Source: CAYZJD01 sp964478455
GTDB lineage: Bacteria > Acidobacteriota > Terriglobia > Bryobacterales > Bryobacteraceae
Assembly (NCBI GenBank): GCA_964478455.1
Contig: CAYZJD010000018.1
Coordinates: 1-23,597 of the forward strand
Reading direction: 5' to 3'
Length of the DNA: 23,597 nt
This document shows, in pieces, positions 7,916 through 16,408 of the stretch. The first letter of the stretch is position 1; each line of letters opens with the position of its first letter. The position numbers and the translations under genes are program-made. Under the pieces are notes generated by a model, which was given only the letters and a program-made list of their open reading frames with translations, ran no database searches and was not told the origin of the DNA.

Positions 7916-9526
7916 ATGGATCGACGAAGGTTTCTTGCAGCTTGGGCGGGCGCGCTCTGCGGGCTTGGAGCGACGACCACGAGGGAGAAAACGCGCATCG
8001 GGCTGGTGCACTCCTCGCACAGGCGGCTGGCGCGGCCGTCGTCGCCCGAGGACGAGCTGGATTACGAGCGCGTCCGGGACATGGTATGGAAAGCGATCGA
8101 GTACGGGAGGCCGCGCCCGGGGAGCCTCGAGGCGAAGATCCGCCGGGGCTCGTGGGTCGTCATCAAGCCGAATATCGGCTTCTTGAGACCGCAACCGGGT
8201 TATTGCCCCGGCGACGTAACCGACCTCCGGGTCACCAAGGCGGTGCTCGAGTATGTTGCGCGGAAGTCCGGGGCCGGGCTCATCACCATTGCGGAGGGCG
8301 GCAGTTACCGCGGGTTGCGCGATCCGAAGACGAATGACGTCGTGCGGCAGGGCGGCGTCCGGGTGGATGCGAGCAGCTTCGACTGGGGCGCCAAGGAATT
8401 CCCGGGCCTGGGCGGGAGCCTCGAATCTCTGCTCGCTGAGTTCGGCCGGCAGTTTCCAGGCAAGAGATTCGACTACATCGACCTGAACTACGACTGTACC
8501 CGCGATGCTTCCGGTAGGCTGCTGCGGACCGAGGTCAGCCGCACGAGCAAGGGCGCTGGCGCGTTCGGCGCACGTCCGGACTACTACGTCACCAACACCA
8601 TCCGCAACTGCGACATTCTGATCACCGTGCCGGTGATGAAGGTCCACGACGGCTGCGGGATCACGGCGTGCCTGAAGAATTACGTCGGCACGGCGCCGCG
8701 CGAAGCCTACGCGGGCCCGCACGGTTTCTTCAACTACTTCCTGCACCAGGAGCAAACGGTCGAGGAGCGCTTCGACGGCATGATCGTCGACCTGGCGTCC
8801 TTCCATCCGCCGGATTACTGCGTGGTAGACGGTATTCGCGGCCTCCAGTACACCGAGCACAACGCGGACCGGCCGGACCAGACGGTGCGGAACAACCTGG
8901 TACTGGCGGGGGAAGACCCGGTGGCGGCCGATGCCCTGGCCGCGCGGCTGATGGGCTTCAACGAGTGGGACATCGAGCACCTGCACATGGCCGCCCGGCG
9001 CGAGATGGGCACGATGGACCTGGGAAGCGTGGACATTGCCGGCGACGAAGCGGGCCAGTTGCGCGCCTCGTGGGACAAGCCGCGCGGGTGGCACGGGCGG
9101 TGCAATCGCGAATGGTTGCTCAGCCGCGACGCGAGTACGCCGCTTGCGGGCTGGACGCGGTACACCGCGCCGACCGACACGCTGCATCTGGCGAAGGTGC
9201 TGGGCCGCGCGGGCGCGGCGGCGGTGCGAGTCCACGCCGGCGGGCATCGCAAGGCGTTCCTCTGGGTGGGCGCGCGCGGACGCGTCACCGCTTTTCTGAA
9301 CGGCGAGAAGGTGATGGAGCACGAGAACCGGACGCGTTACCGCATCGGCCAGTTTCAGAAGCCAGTGGAGCTGCGGCCGGGCGAGAACCTGCTCGTGTTC
9401 CAGGCCGGCCCTCCTTCCGGCTTCTCACCCGAGCGGGACGAGGCGTACCCGGTGCAGCTCAGCGCGCTGCTGGTGGGGCCGCGGAACGATGGGGACACGG
9501 TGGAAGGGATCCGGTGGGTGGGGTGA
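7916..9526 (+). CDS. Tat-exported DUF362-domain protein with C-terminal beta domain
   Basis: This 536-residue protein begins with a Tat leader (DRRRFLAAWAGALCGLG). A DUF362 region follows, from about residue 70 to 370. Features I associate with this family are VVIKPNIGF, the GGSYRGL stretch, the NCDILITVPVMKVHDGCGITACLKNYVG core (read in two parts) and PVAADALAARLMGF. DUF362 proteins are widespread and of unknown activity. Some are fused to ferredoxin modules, but no CxxCxxC cluster motif is present here. The C-terminal 150 residues (from about 385) include the RVTAFLNGEKVMEHEN and LRPGENLLVFQAG strands, resembling a carbohydrate-binding-like jelly-roll, which is an inference from pattern only. 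The ATG at 7916 is the only sensible start, directly before the twin Arg. It is probably secreted or periplasmic. Confidence 0.83.
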   Translation: MDRRRFLAAWAGALCGLGATTTREKTRIGLVHSSHRRLARPSSPEDELDYERVRDMVWKAIEYGRPRPGSLEAKIRRGSWVVIKPNIGFLRPQPGYCPGDVTDLRVTKAVLEYVARKSGAGLITIAEGGSYRGLRDPKTNDVVRQGGVRVDASSFDWGAKEFPGLGGSLESLLAEFGRQFPGKRFDYIDLNYDCTRDASGRLLRTEVSRTSKGAGAFGARPDYYVTNTIRNCDILITVPVMKVHDGCGITACLKNYVGTAPREAYAGPHGFFNYFLHQEQTVEERFDGMIVDLASFHPPDYCVVDGIRGLQYTEHNADRPDQTVRNNLVLAGEDPVAADALAARLMGFNEWDIEHLHMAARREMGTMDLGSVDIAGDEAGQLRASWDKPRGWHGRCNREWLLSRDASTPLAGWTRYTAPTDTLHLAKVLGRAGAAAVRVHAGGHRKAFLWVGARGRVTAFLNGEKVMEHENRTRYRIGQFQKPVELRPGENLLVFQAGPPSGFSPERDEAYPVQLSALLVGPRNDGDTVEGIRWVG

Positions 9527-9553
9527 GGCAAAGTGTGATGGGGCGGCGATCCG

Positions 9554-10018
9554 TCACGCTAAGAGCCCGGGATCGTATTGAAATGCTTCGGGCGGGTGGA
9601 CCCGGATCCTGGTCGAATCCGGATGCAGCGCATTGATCAGCCAGTTGGATTCCGTCGGCGCCAGGGCAGACGGAACGATGAGGATGGCCGATCGCTGGTC
9701 TCGCGCAAACGCATCCCCAAAGGCGGCCAGTTCCGGAGGCGCCGGGCTGTGTCGCCAGTTTGCCGGCAAGTGCCGCCGAGAAATGAACGAGCGCGACACA
9801 CTCGCCGGAATGTCTGCCGTAACCAGCACGAGATCTCGCGGCGAATCATCCGGGTCGATGTGGACGAAATACTCGATCATCGCGAGCGAGAGGTGCTCGG
9901 CCGTGTAGGCCAGGCGGGTGCCGGGGCTGGACCAGCGCCCGCCGAACCGGAATGCGCCTTTCCCGTCGAGCGGATTTCGTGACCAGTGTCTTCTAAGGAT
10001 GCGGTAGACCCGCGTCAA
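9554..10018 (-). CDS. RES-domain toxin (NAD+-depleting family)
   Basis: This 154-residue protein is the toxin of a type II Xre-RES module. The family's invariant residues are visible: Arg in FRFGGRWSSPG (R28), Glu in SLAMIEYFVH (E49) and Ser in IVPSALAPTESNWLIN (S117). RES toxins degrade NAD+ and arrest growth. The start is taken as TTG at 10018, because homology begins at (M)TRVYRIL and this codon overlaps the antitoxin stop as TTGA, which points to translational coupling. The frame is open 40 codons further upstream, but that part is the antitoxin gene read out of frame. The gene appears intact. Confidence 0.9.
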   Translation of the reverse strand: MTRVYRILRRHWSRNPLDGKGAFRFGGRWSSPGTRLAYTAEHLSLAMIEYFVHIDPDDSPRDLVLVTADIPASVSRSFISRRHLPANWRHSPAPPELAAFGDAFARDQRSAILIVPSALAPTESNWLINALHPDSTRIRVHPPEAFQYDPGLLA

Positions 10019-10452
10019 CTCACGCCGCCGTATGCGATCCTGCCGAGGACCTTCTCGACAGCCCGCGCGCCAGGTTCGGTGTCGACCAATTCGAGCGGCG
10101 TGGCGCCGCCGAGGGCGCGGTTGGGCCGCCTGAGCCACCGAGTTGCGCGCGCCTCGTCTCCAAGGGAGCGCTTCGCCAAGGCGACGATATGCGCCAGCCG
10201 GTACAGCCGGTCCGATTCATGCCGCGCCAGCCGTCCTTGACTGCGGCGGCGTTGCAGGCTGCGCGGAGACAGATCCAGACTGGCGGCGAGTTCCTTCAGG
10301 GTGAGGTGAGCGGAGCGCATCACCTCCTCCACCACCGGCTGAGGGAAGCCTTCGCGAATCGCGGCCTGGAGATCGGCTTCCGTTCGGAGCGTGCGGCCAA
10401 GAACAGACTCGCCGCCCAGCTCCGCCACCACGGATCGAAGTTCGCCGGCCAT
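10015..10452 (-). CDS. Xre/MbcA/ParS-type antitoxin (DUF2384)
   Basis: This 145-residue antitoxin is partner to the RES toxin that overlaps its stop. A helix-turn-helix-like segment is seen at about 51-72 (LTLKELAASLDLSPRSLQRR). The C-terminal DUF2384 toxin-binding domain covers about 80-145, with RLYRLAHIVALAKRSLGD, ATRWLRRPNRALGG and the closing TEPGARAVEKVLGRI. By family precedent it binds the toxin's NAD+ pocket and represses its own operon. The ATG at 10452 is chosen because a TATAAT box lies only 10 bases upstream, so longer versions up to 10557 would begin before the likely transcription start. No Shine-Dalgarno is visible. A perfect 12-base palindrome abuts the promoter. Confidence 0.9.
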   Translation of the reverse strand: MAGELRSVVAELGGESVLGRTLRTEADLQAAIREGFPQPVVEEVMRSAHLTLKELAASLDLSPRSLQRRRSQGRLARHESDRLYRLAHIVALAKRSLGDEARATRWLRRPNRALGGATPLELVDTEPGARAVEKVLGRIAYGGVS

Positions 10453-10462
10453 TCTGACGCTT

Positions 10463-10481
10463 ATTATAGCGCCAATTGGCG
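10463..10481 (-). promoter_or_regulatory. Promoter and palindromic operator of the Xre-RES module
   Basis: On the minus strand a perfect TATAAT (10468-10463) sits 10 bases before the antitoxin ATG. Directly upstream of it, in the promoter spacer, lies a perfect 12-base palindrome CGCCAATTGGCG (10470-10481). The position suits repression by the antitoxin's DNA-binding domain. The -35 region is weak (GGTAGT at a 17-base spacer). The implied 5' leader is only about 3-5 bases. Confidence 0.6.
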
Positions 10482-10486
10482 ACTCA

Positions 10487-12577
10487 CTACCGCCGGTCAA
10501 TATCGGCCAGCACGCGTTCAGCCGCTTCGAGCAGCGCGTCCGGCCCCACAGGTGCACGGGTCGCGCCGGTCATCCACAGGTCGGGCGTGAGCCGGCCTTG
10601 GCGCGTCACTCGCTCGATCTCGGGACCGAGCTTACCGCTCTTGCGCACATGTTCCCCAAGCTGGTGCGCGATGAAGTGACCGATGGGGTAATCGGGCAGG
10701 TAGAGAAAGGCGTTGATCAGGTGGGAGTAGATGCCGAGCAGCACAACGTCGCGCTTGCGGAAGACCGGCGCGTAGTAGCGGTTCCAGATATCCGCTGAGA
10801 TAAGCACGGCGGCGTCCTTCAGCTCGGCGGGCGTCGCGTTCGGGTGGGCGTACATCCAGTGCCAGACATCCATATCGACGAGGGCGACGCCGCAGATCTC
10901 GTAGGCGGCCCAGAAGTCGTTCAGCGTGCGTAGGGCCTCGTCGCCGCCGCCGCGACTGGAGAGGCCGAGCAGTTCGAGGTTCTCGTCCTGGAACAAGAAC
11001 GCGATCGCCTCGGTGAAGGCGGTGTTCGGAACGCCGTTGAGCAGCCAGTGGTCGATGTCCTTGAGGGAGAAGGTCTGCTCGACGTTGTGACCCATTTCAT
11101 GGACGGCGATGTTGTACCCCTTGTAGTCCATGCCGTCCGGGCCGATGCGAGTGCGGAGGCGGGAGGGCGCCGATCGCATCTGAGCGCCGGCCGCGTGACC
11201 CGAGCCGCGGGCCGGCTCGACAAGGATGCTCGCGGCGAGATAGCGCGCGCGTTCGGGGCTGAAGCCAAGCGCCTCGAACATGCGCGGCATGTCGCCGCGA
11301 TAGGCCTCGGCGGTGGGGTATCGCTTGCGGGTGATCTCGTCCAGTTGCGCTTCGGTGTATGCGCCGCGCGGCTGGAAGCCGCTGTACCAGATGTCGAACG
11401 GCTCGAGCGGACGGCCCAGCCGCTTCTCGATGAGGGCGGCGACCTTCGGGACCAGGGACGAGGCGAGCACGCGCTCGAACATCTCCCGGACGCGCTTCTC
11501 GGGCAGCTCGCGATTTTCGTCGAACATGCGCGCCATGTGCGTGGGCGCTGTGGGCGAATAGGGATCGATGCGCTTGAAGGCGCGAAAAGCGCCCAGCAGC
11601 ATGTCGTAGCGCGTGTCCGGTTCACGTTCGGCGGTCAGCTCTTTGGCGGCAGGCGCGGCGAGGTCGTGGTCCTTCACATCGGACGGGCGCACCGTGTTGG
11701 TGTAGGGGTTCCAGTCCACGGCGGGGTTGTTCACGGCGGCCTGGGGAATCGTCTGGCGCACGATGTGCTCCATGACGCGGGCGATCATACGCTGCTTCGG
11801 CAAGCCATCCTTGACTTCGTAGTCGGCCTTGAGCTGGTCGCGGAGGTTCCAGTGGGAGAGCAGCCGCATGCCGGGCGGGAAGAGCCGCCGGCCGGCATCG
11901 TCAAGGAGGTGATGCATCCAGATGTTGTAGCCGGCGATGTACTGCTCGGCGTGGTTGGTGGCCTCGGCGATGGCCAGGTTCACCTCGGCGGGGACGCGGC
12001 GGCGGAAGCGGTGCGCCAGGCGCGCCTCGGCCCACTGGCGGCGGCTCCACCGGGGACCGTTCGTGAGCCGCTCGTCGAGCGTGGTGAGCGGGAAGTTGAG
12101 CAGAACGGTGAAGGCCAGCTTGTTCTTGAAGAAATCATCGGTGACGTGGGCGGCGGGGTCGTAGCCGGCGAAGATCTCGTCGTAGGGCGCGACGGGCCCG
12201 AGGTCGAGGTCCACCTGTTTGCGGAATGCGGCCTGGATCTCGTTCATGTGGCCGTCGAGCTGTTCGAAGAGTTCCTCGCAGCGGGCAAAGAGCGTGTCGA
12301 GCGCCGCCTGGTTGCCGGCGAAATGGGCAAGGACGAAAGCCTCGAACGCGGCGGCGTCGCCGTCCTCCGCGCGCCAGAAACTGGCCACCTGCCGGAGGCC
12401 GCGCTGGATGCGCGGGCGCTGGGCGTCGCCGTAGCGGGCGACCAACTCGGTTTCGAGTTTCGACATGGAACCTCCGATCCAAGCGGGCCGGGCGGCTTGC
12501 GGCCGTGCCGTGAAGGCCGTCACGAATATCGCGGCCGCCATTAGAATCGTCCGGCGGAATCCGAGCCTTGAGCGCAT
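10487..12577 (-). CDS. Exported zinc metallopeptidase, M3/oligopeptidase-F-like gluzincin
   Basis: This 696-residue protein has an N-terminal leader (MRSRLGFRRTILMAAAIFVTAFTA). A large alpha-helical body follows, with the zinc motif HEMGH at about residues 493-497 and a downstream Glu in NTAFTEAIAFLF (about 523). The 26-residue spacing is right for the third ligand of M3-type gluzincins. Outside these motifs the resemblance to characterised M3 peptidases is weak, so substrate specificity is not predictable. Cleavage of peptides outside the cytoplasm is the reasonable guess. The frame extends to 12679, but the ATG at 12577 is directly before the leader and is preferred. CACACT lies 7 bases before it and no Shine-Dalgarno is present. 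The stop lies 6 bases from the operator of the Xre-RES pair, so read-through into that operon is possible. Confidence 0.8.
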   Translation of the reverse strand: MRSRLGFRRTILMAAAIFVTAFTARPQAARPAWIGGSMSKLETELVARYGDAQRPRIQRGLRQVASFWRAEDGDAAAFEAFVLAHFAGNQAALDTLFARCEELFEQLDGHMNEIQAAFRKQVDLDLGPVAPYDEIFAGYDPAAHVTDDFFKNKLAFTVLLNFPLTTLDERLTNGPRWSRRQWAEARLAHRFRRRVPAEVNLAIAEATNHAEQYIAGYNIWMHHLLDDAGRRLFPPGMRLLSHWNLRDQLKADYEVKDGLPKQRMIARVMEHIVRQTIPQAAVNNPAVDWNPYTNTVRPSDVKDHDLAAPAAKELTAEREPDTRYDMLLGAFRAFKRIDPYSPTAPTHMARMFDENRELPEKRVREMFERVLASSLVPKVAALIEKRLGRPLEPFDIWYSGFQPRGAYTEAQLDEITRKRYPTAEAYRGDMPRMFEALGFSPERARYLAASILVEPARGSGHAAGAQMRSAPSRLRTRIGPDGMDYKGYNIAVHEMGHNVEQTFSLKDIDHWLLNGVPNTAFTEAIAFLFQDENLELLGLSSRGGGDEALRTLNDFWAAYEICGVALVDMDVWHWMYAHPNATPAELKDAAVLISADIWNRYYAPVFRKRDVVLLGIYSHLINAFLYLPDYPIGHFIAHQLGEHVRKSGKLGPEIERVTRQGRLTPDLWMTGATRAPVGPDALLEAAERVLADIDRR

Positions 12578-12813
12578 GATGTTCAGTGTGCCAGAAACCG
12601 GCCTCCGGCTCGATGTTGGAGGCGGCCGGGCGGACAATGCGCGTATCGAAGACGCCGTTTCGGTGTCCTTGCCCGGCACGTTCTACCGGCCGCTTTTGCC
12701 GGGCTGGGCGTAGAGGTCACGGCGGCTTCGGTGTAAGCTAGCTTTTGTTAATTCCCAGGCGCGTGGAGGGCGCGTTTCTGGCTGCGGGCAGGCAGCCCGT
12801 CGATGCTTGAACG

Positions 12814-13587
12814 ATGCTGAGACGCCGCGACTTCTTGGGTCAGTTGACCGCCGGTGTACTGGCCGGCAGCGATTATCCCACGAGGACCGCAAAGGTCGAA
12901 CCCCTCTGGCGGTCGCCTGACGGCCACCCGAACGGCCTGGAGGCGGCCGGCGACGGCCTCTGGGTCGGTGAACAGATCACCGATCGGGCCTGGCTGCTCG
13001 ACTGGAAGACAGGCAAGCCGCTGGTGAAGTTCGAAACGCAATCCTCCAACACCAGCGGCATCGCCTGCGGCGGCGGCTATGTCTGGATGGCCGCCAACGG
13101 GGCGGCGCACCTCCGTCCGAGCCGTCCCCATGACGTCGCCAAGGGAGGACGCATCGTCAAGCTCGATGCCAAGACGGGCGAACACATCAGGAATTACTCC
13201 ACGCCGAACGGCGGCGGCGTCCATGGCCTCGTCTGGTGCCTCGACTCACTCTGGATCACCCAGTTCGGCCCCAACAAGAACATCACCCGCACCGACGCCG
13301 AGCTGAATTTCATCCACTCTTTCCCTGTACCGTTCGAGCGCGCCCACGGTCTCGCCTGGGACGGCGAGAGCATCTGGTGCATGTTTTCCAACGATCGCCG
13401 GATGCTCAAGTTCGACATCCGCGACGGGCGCGTCCTTGAGGCGGTTCAGCTTTCCGAAACCGACCCCGACCCGCACGGCCTAACATGCCACGAAGGCGTC
13501 TTCTACTATTGCGACGCCGGCATCGCCCCCGGTCACAAGAGCACCGGAAGCCGCTCCGCGGGCTTCATTTGCAGAATCCACCTGTGA
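12814..13587 (+). CDS. Tat-exported beta-propeller protein (NHL/YVTN-like)
   Basis: This 257-residue protein starts with a clear Tat leader (LRRRDFLGQLTAG). It is then built of repeated blades with a common pattern of His-Gly or Ser-Gly followed by a strand and a W: HPNGLEAAGDGLWVGE, NTSGIACGGGYVWMA, GVHGLVWCLDSLWITQFG, RAHGLAWDGESIWCM and DPHGLTCHEGVFYYCD. That gives about five to six blades, as in streptogramin-lyase-like and glutamine-cyclase-like propellers. No enzyme-specific residues are certain. It may bind or sense an extracellular ligand or be a lyase. It is the first gene of a six-gene plus-strand operon, and its TGA overlaps the GTG of the transporter gene. No Shine-Dalgarno is seen before its ATG. 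Confidence 0.8.
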   Translation: MLRRRDFLGQLTAGVLAGSDYPTRTAKVEPLWRSPDGHPNGLEAAGDGLWVGEQITDRAWLLDWKTGKPLVKFETQSSNTSGIACGGGYVWMAANGAAHLRPSRPHDVAKGGRIVKLDAKTGEHIRNYSTPNGGGVHGLVWCLDSLWITQFGPNKNITRTDAELNFIHSFPVPFERAHGLAWDGESIWCMFSNDRRMLKFDIRDGRVLEAVQLSETDPDPHGLTCHEGVFYYCDAGIAPGHKSTGSRSAGFICRIHL

Positions 13588-14870
13588 TCCAGGACCGGAG
13601 CGGACCGATCCAACGTCCCACACGAGTCCGGCACCTCGTACTTTGGGTGACGGTGGCGGCCTACATGATCACCTACATGGACCGCGTGGTCATCTCCACC
13701 GCCGTGCCGGTAATCCAGGAGGACCTAGGGTTCTCACTGGTCACCATGGGATGGATTCTGAGCGCGTTCCGTTGGGGCTATGCGCTGTTTCAGATCCCCG
13801 GCGGCTGGCTCGGAGACCGCATCGGACCCCGGCGCGCCCTGGCCCTGATCGTGACCGTCTGGAGTTTCTTTACCTCGGCAACGGCGCTGGCTTGGAACGC
13901 CGTCTCGATGGCCGTCTTCCGCTTCCTTTTCGGGATCGGGGAAGCAGGCGCCTTTCCGACCGCCACGCGATCGCTGTCCCGCTGGATGCTGCCGGCTGAG
14001 CGCGGGTACGCGCAGGGAGTGACGCATGCCGGGTCGCGCCTCGGCGCGGCTTTGACGCCGCCGCTGGCCGTTCTCCTGATTACCGCCTATGGATGGCGCG
14101 CGCCGTTCGTTGTCTTTGGCGCGCTGGGGGTGGTCTGGGCCGCCTTCTGGTATGCGTGGTACCGGGACACACCCGAGGAGCATCGGCGGGTCAACCAAGC
14201 CGAGAGAGAGCTCATTCGGTTGTCGCTGGGCGGTCCTCGCTCCCCGACCACCCGCTCCGTGCCGTGGGCGAAAATCCTGCCGAGCCCGACCCTTTGGCTG
14301 CTTTCGCTGATGTATTTCTGCTACGGCTATGCCATCTCCGTCTACCTGGACTGGTTTCCCAAGTACCTGAACGACCACCGCGGCTTCGACCTCCGGACGA
14401 TGGGACTTTACGCGAGCCTTCCCTTGTTCGCCGGAACGCTGGGAGACCTGCTCGGGGGCTGGCTGTCCGACGTCCGGGCCAGGCGGTCGGGGAACCTGAG
14501 AGCGGCGCGCCGGGGGGTCGCGATGACGGGCTTCCTGCTGGCCGGCGCGAGTATCCTCCCCGCCACATTCACCGGCAATGCCGTCGCGAGCGTCTGGTAC
14601 ACTTGTGTAGCCGTGTTTGCGCTGGAGCTCACGGTCGGGGTTTCCTGGGCCATTCCCCTGGACATCGGCGGTGATTACGCGGGATCGGTATCGGCCGTTA
14701 TGAACATGTGCGGCAATGTGGGCGGCGCTCTGTCCCCCGCACTGCTCGCTTACCTGGTAAGAGGCTATGGCTGGGAGGCGCCGTTTGTGTTCACCTCGGC
14801 GCTGTGCCTTATAGCGGCGGTCCTATTCTCGAGAATCGACGCCACGAAGCGCGTCGTGGCTGGGGGGTGA
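13584..14870 (+). CDS. MFS transporter, anion:cation symporter (sugar-acid/hexuronate) type
   Basis: This 428-residue membrane protein has about 12 predicted transmembrane segments. Family signs are MDRVVISTAVPVIQEDLG in the first helix, the loop motif GGWLGDRIGPRR between helices 2 and 3, FRFLFGIGEAGAFPTATR and the matching second-half GGWLSDVRARR. This is the pattern of ACS-family porters such as those for glucarate, galactarate and hexuronates, so import of a sugar acid or similar organic anion is likely. The start is GTG at 13584, overlapping the propeller gene stop (GTGA). Upstream ATG-type starts lie inside that gene in another frame. It is followed after 4 bases by the Fe-S protein gene, so it is co-transcribed with it. 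Confidence 0.9.
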   Translation: MIQDRSGPIQRPTRVRHLVLWVTVAAYMITYMDRVVISTAVPVIQEDLGFSLVTMGWILSAFRWGYALFQIPGGWLGDRIGPRRALALIVTVWSFFTSATALAWNAVSMAVFRFLFGIGEAGAFPTATRSLSRWMLPAERGYAQGVTHAGSRLGAALTPPLAVLLITAYGWRAPFVVFGALGVVWAAFWYAWYRDTPEEHRRVNQAERELIRLSLGGPRSPTTRSVPWAKILPSPTLWLLSLMYFCYGYAISVYLDWFPKYLNDHRGFDLRTMGLYASLPLFAGTLGDLLGGWLSDVRARRSGNLRAARRGVAMTGFLLAGASILPATFTGNAVASVWYTCVAVFALELTVGVSWAIPLDIGGDYAGSVSAVMNMCGNVGGALSPALLAYLVRGYGWEAPFVFTSALCLIAAVLFSRIDATKRVVAGG

Positions 14871-14874
14871 GGGG

Positions 14875-15708
14875 ATGCGAATCAGCCCAAACAGGTGCGT
14901 TGCCTGCGGCAACTGCACGTACGTGTGCCCGACGGGCGCAATCTACATTGATCCGGCGATCAAGCGCGCCACCATCGACCGCGACGAGTGCGTCGAGTGC
15001 TACACCTGTTTTCACGGCATGAGCCAGGAACACCTGAATCCGACGCTCGTGCGCGCCCTTCGAGGGCTGTCTCATTTCTTCCGCCTGCGCTTCGATCCGG
15101 AGCCGGATGTCTGCCCGACGGCCGCGTTCGAGCCGGAAGAACTTTCCTGGCCGCGCGTGGTGCGGCGCGCTTTCTCCGATCCCCGCGTGCCACATGAATC
15201 GACCGGCGTCGAGGGCCGCGGCACCGAGGAAGTTAAGACCAACGACGTCAGCGGCCGCGTGCAGGTGGGCGAGGTGGGATTCACCATCGAGTTCGGGCGT
15301 CCCGGAGTGGGGGTGCGCTTCCATGAGATCGAGCGGATGACGCAGGCGCTGGCCCGGATCGGGGTGGCTTTCGAGAAAAAGAACCCGGTCACGTCGCTCA
15401 TGTCCGACACAGCCGCCGGCGCGATCCGCGAGGACATCCTGAATGAGAAGATCCTCTCGGCCATCGTCGAAATCAAGGCGCCGGTGGAGCGTATCGAGGA
15501 GGTCCTCCGCGTGGTGCGGGAAGTCGAGAAACAAATCGACACGGTAATCTCGATCGGCGTCAGCACGCGGTGCGATGAAGACGGCGAGGACAACGTGGTT
15601 GGCGCGGCGCTGGAGCGCCTCGGGTACCGGCCCGAGCGCGCCAAGACCAACATCGGTCTCGGCCGGGTGACGAATCCGCAGCCCGAGCCTGTGGGAGAAC
15701 TGCGATGA
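14875..15708 (+). CDS. Two-cluster ferredoxin-like protein with a large uncharacterised C-terminal domain
   Basis: This 277-residue protein begins with a classic [4Fe-4S] motif, C8-x2-C11-x2-C14-x3-C18-P. The second motif is incomplete: C39-x2-C42-x2-C45 lacks the nearby fourth Cys. A C80-P81 pair occurs 34 residues later and could supply it, giving a second cluster with a large loop. The rest (about 115-277) has two alternating helix/strand units, with VGEVGFTIEFGRPGVGVRFHEIERM and KILSAIVEIKAPVERIEEVLRVV (each read in parts) and one more Cys in STRCDEDG. I do not recognise this domain. A GGGGTGAGGGG stretch precedes the ATG, and its stop overlaps the next ATG (ATGA). The strict pairing suggests the two products form one complex. 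An electron-transfer or metal-enzyme role is inferred. Confidence 0.75.
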   Translation: MRISPNRCVACGNCTYVCPTGAIYIDPAIKRATIDRDECVECYTCFHGMSQEHLNPTLVRALRGLSHFFRLRFDPEPDVCPTAAFEPEELSWPRVVRRAFSDPRVPHESTGVEGRGTEEVKTNDVSGRVQVGEVGFTIEFGRPGVGVRFHEIERMTQALARIGVAFEKKNPVTSLMSDTAAGAIREDILNEKILSAIVEIKAPVERIEEVLRVVREVEKQIDTVISIGVSTRCDEDGEDNVVGAALERLGYRPERAKTNIGLGRVTNPQPEPVGELR

Positions 15709-16397
15709 CAAACACGCTGCATCGCTACGGCAACGCGGCCAGCTTCCAGGATGATTACGTCGTCTTCGCGATCCAGTGCCGGGGCAAGAACGACGTGGGC
15801 GCGCTGCCGAAGCTGAAGAAGTTCCTCGAGATGGCTCTGGCGTTCCAGCCCGTGAATCTTGGGGACGCCCGGCACGGCGGCGCAGTGCGTCCGGAGCGCA
15901 ACTTGAATCCCTTGGTCCACTGGAAGCGAAGCACGCGGCCGGATTTCCAGGCGGTGATCGACGGCCTGGACGCGCCCACCACCGTCGCCGCGGTCTTCGA
16001 CAATCGGGAGGCGGCGGCGAACTTCGTCCAGGCTCTGAAGGAGGCGGACCTCGGACTGAGCATCAACATCTCGACTTCCATGGACGGCGCCGAGCAGTGC
16101 TGCCACGCCGCCGGACTCCGCCGGCACAGCGTCGGCTACTCTCTCGGCTTCGAAGGCAAGACCGAGAGACTGCCGGCTGCTGAAGTTCTGATGCTGAGCA
16201 CCATGTGCGGCCACAGCATGATCAGCGCTTCTCTGGCGGGCAAGATGATCGATTGGGTCCGGGAAGGCCGCCGCACGCCCGAGGAGGCTGCCGCCTGTTT
16301 GAGCCGCTTCTGCTCCTGCGGGGTCTTCAACCCCTGTCGCGCCAGGCGCGTGCTGGAGGAGGCGCGGCGCCGGAAGCCCGGCAACACCGTGCTATAA
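15705..16397 (+). CDS. Uncharacterised Cys-rich protein, partner of the Fe-S protein
   Basis: I do not recognise this 230-residue protein as a named family. It has no leader and looks cytosolic. The N-terminal part begins with a strand (DDYVVFAIQCRGKND) followed by mixed alpha/beta segments. The second half is Cys-rich in an ordered way: C132-C133-H134, then C168-G-H170 in LSTMCGHSMIS, then C203-S-C205 and C211 in RFCSCGVFNPCRARR. The last group sits after a helical TPEEAAACL stretch. Such spacing could bind an Fe-S cluster or a catalytic metal. Its ATG overlaps the TGA of the Fe-S gene, which argues for a stoichiometric complex. It lies between a sugar-acid-type transporter and an amidohydrolase, so it may process the imported compound. 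That role is inference only. Confidence 0.7.
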   Translation: MTNTLHRYGNAASFQDDYVVFAIQCRGKNDVGALPKLKKFLEMALAFQPVNLGDARHGGAVRPERNLNPLVHWKRSTRPDFQAVIDGLDAPTTVAAVFDNREAAANFVQALKEADLGLSINISTSMDGAEQCCHAAGLRRHSVGYSLGFEGKTERLPAAEVLMLSTMCGHSMISASLAGKMIDWVREGRRTPEEAAACLSRFCSCGVFNPCRARRVLEEARRRKPGNTVL

Positions 16398-16398
16398 T
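16393..16398 (+). promoter_or_regulatory. Candidate internal -10 box before the amidohydrolase
   Basis: A perfect TATAAT overlaps the stop codon of the Cys-rich gene and lies exactly 10 bases before the amidohydrolase ATG at 16409, the same spacing as in front of the Xre antitoxin. No Shine-Dalgarno is visible between them. The -35 region is weak. It may give the last two genes of the operon an extra, nearly leaderless promoter. Confidence 0.35.
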
Positions 16399-16408
16399 CC
16401 CCGCGCTT

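Noticed and set aside
7874..9322. 482-codon minus-strand frame opposite the DUF362 gene
   Set aside because: Antisense shadow with no recognisable domain; the plus strand has a Tat leader and DUF362 motifs.
11048..12544. 498-codon plus-strand frame opposite the metallopeptidase gene
   Set aside because: Antisense shadow; low-complexity His/Val/Gly-rich translation, while the minus strand has a leader and HEMGH.
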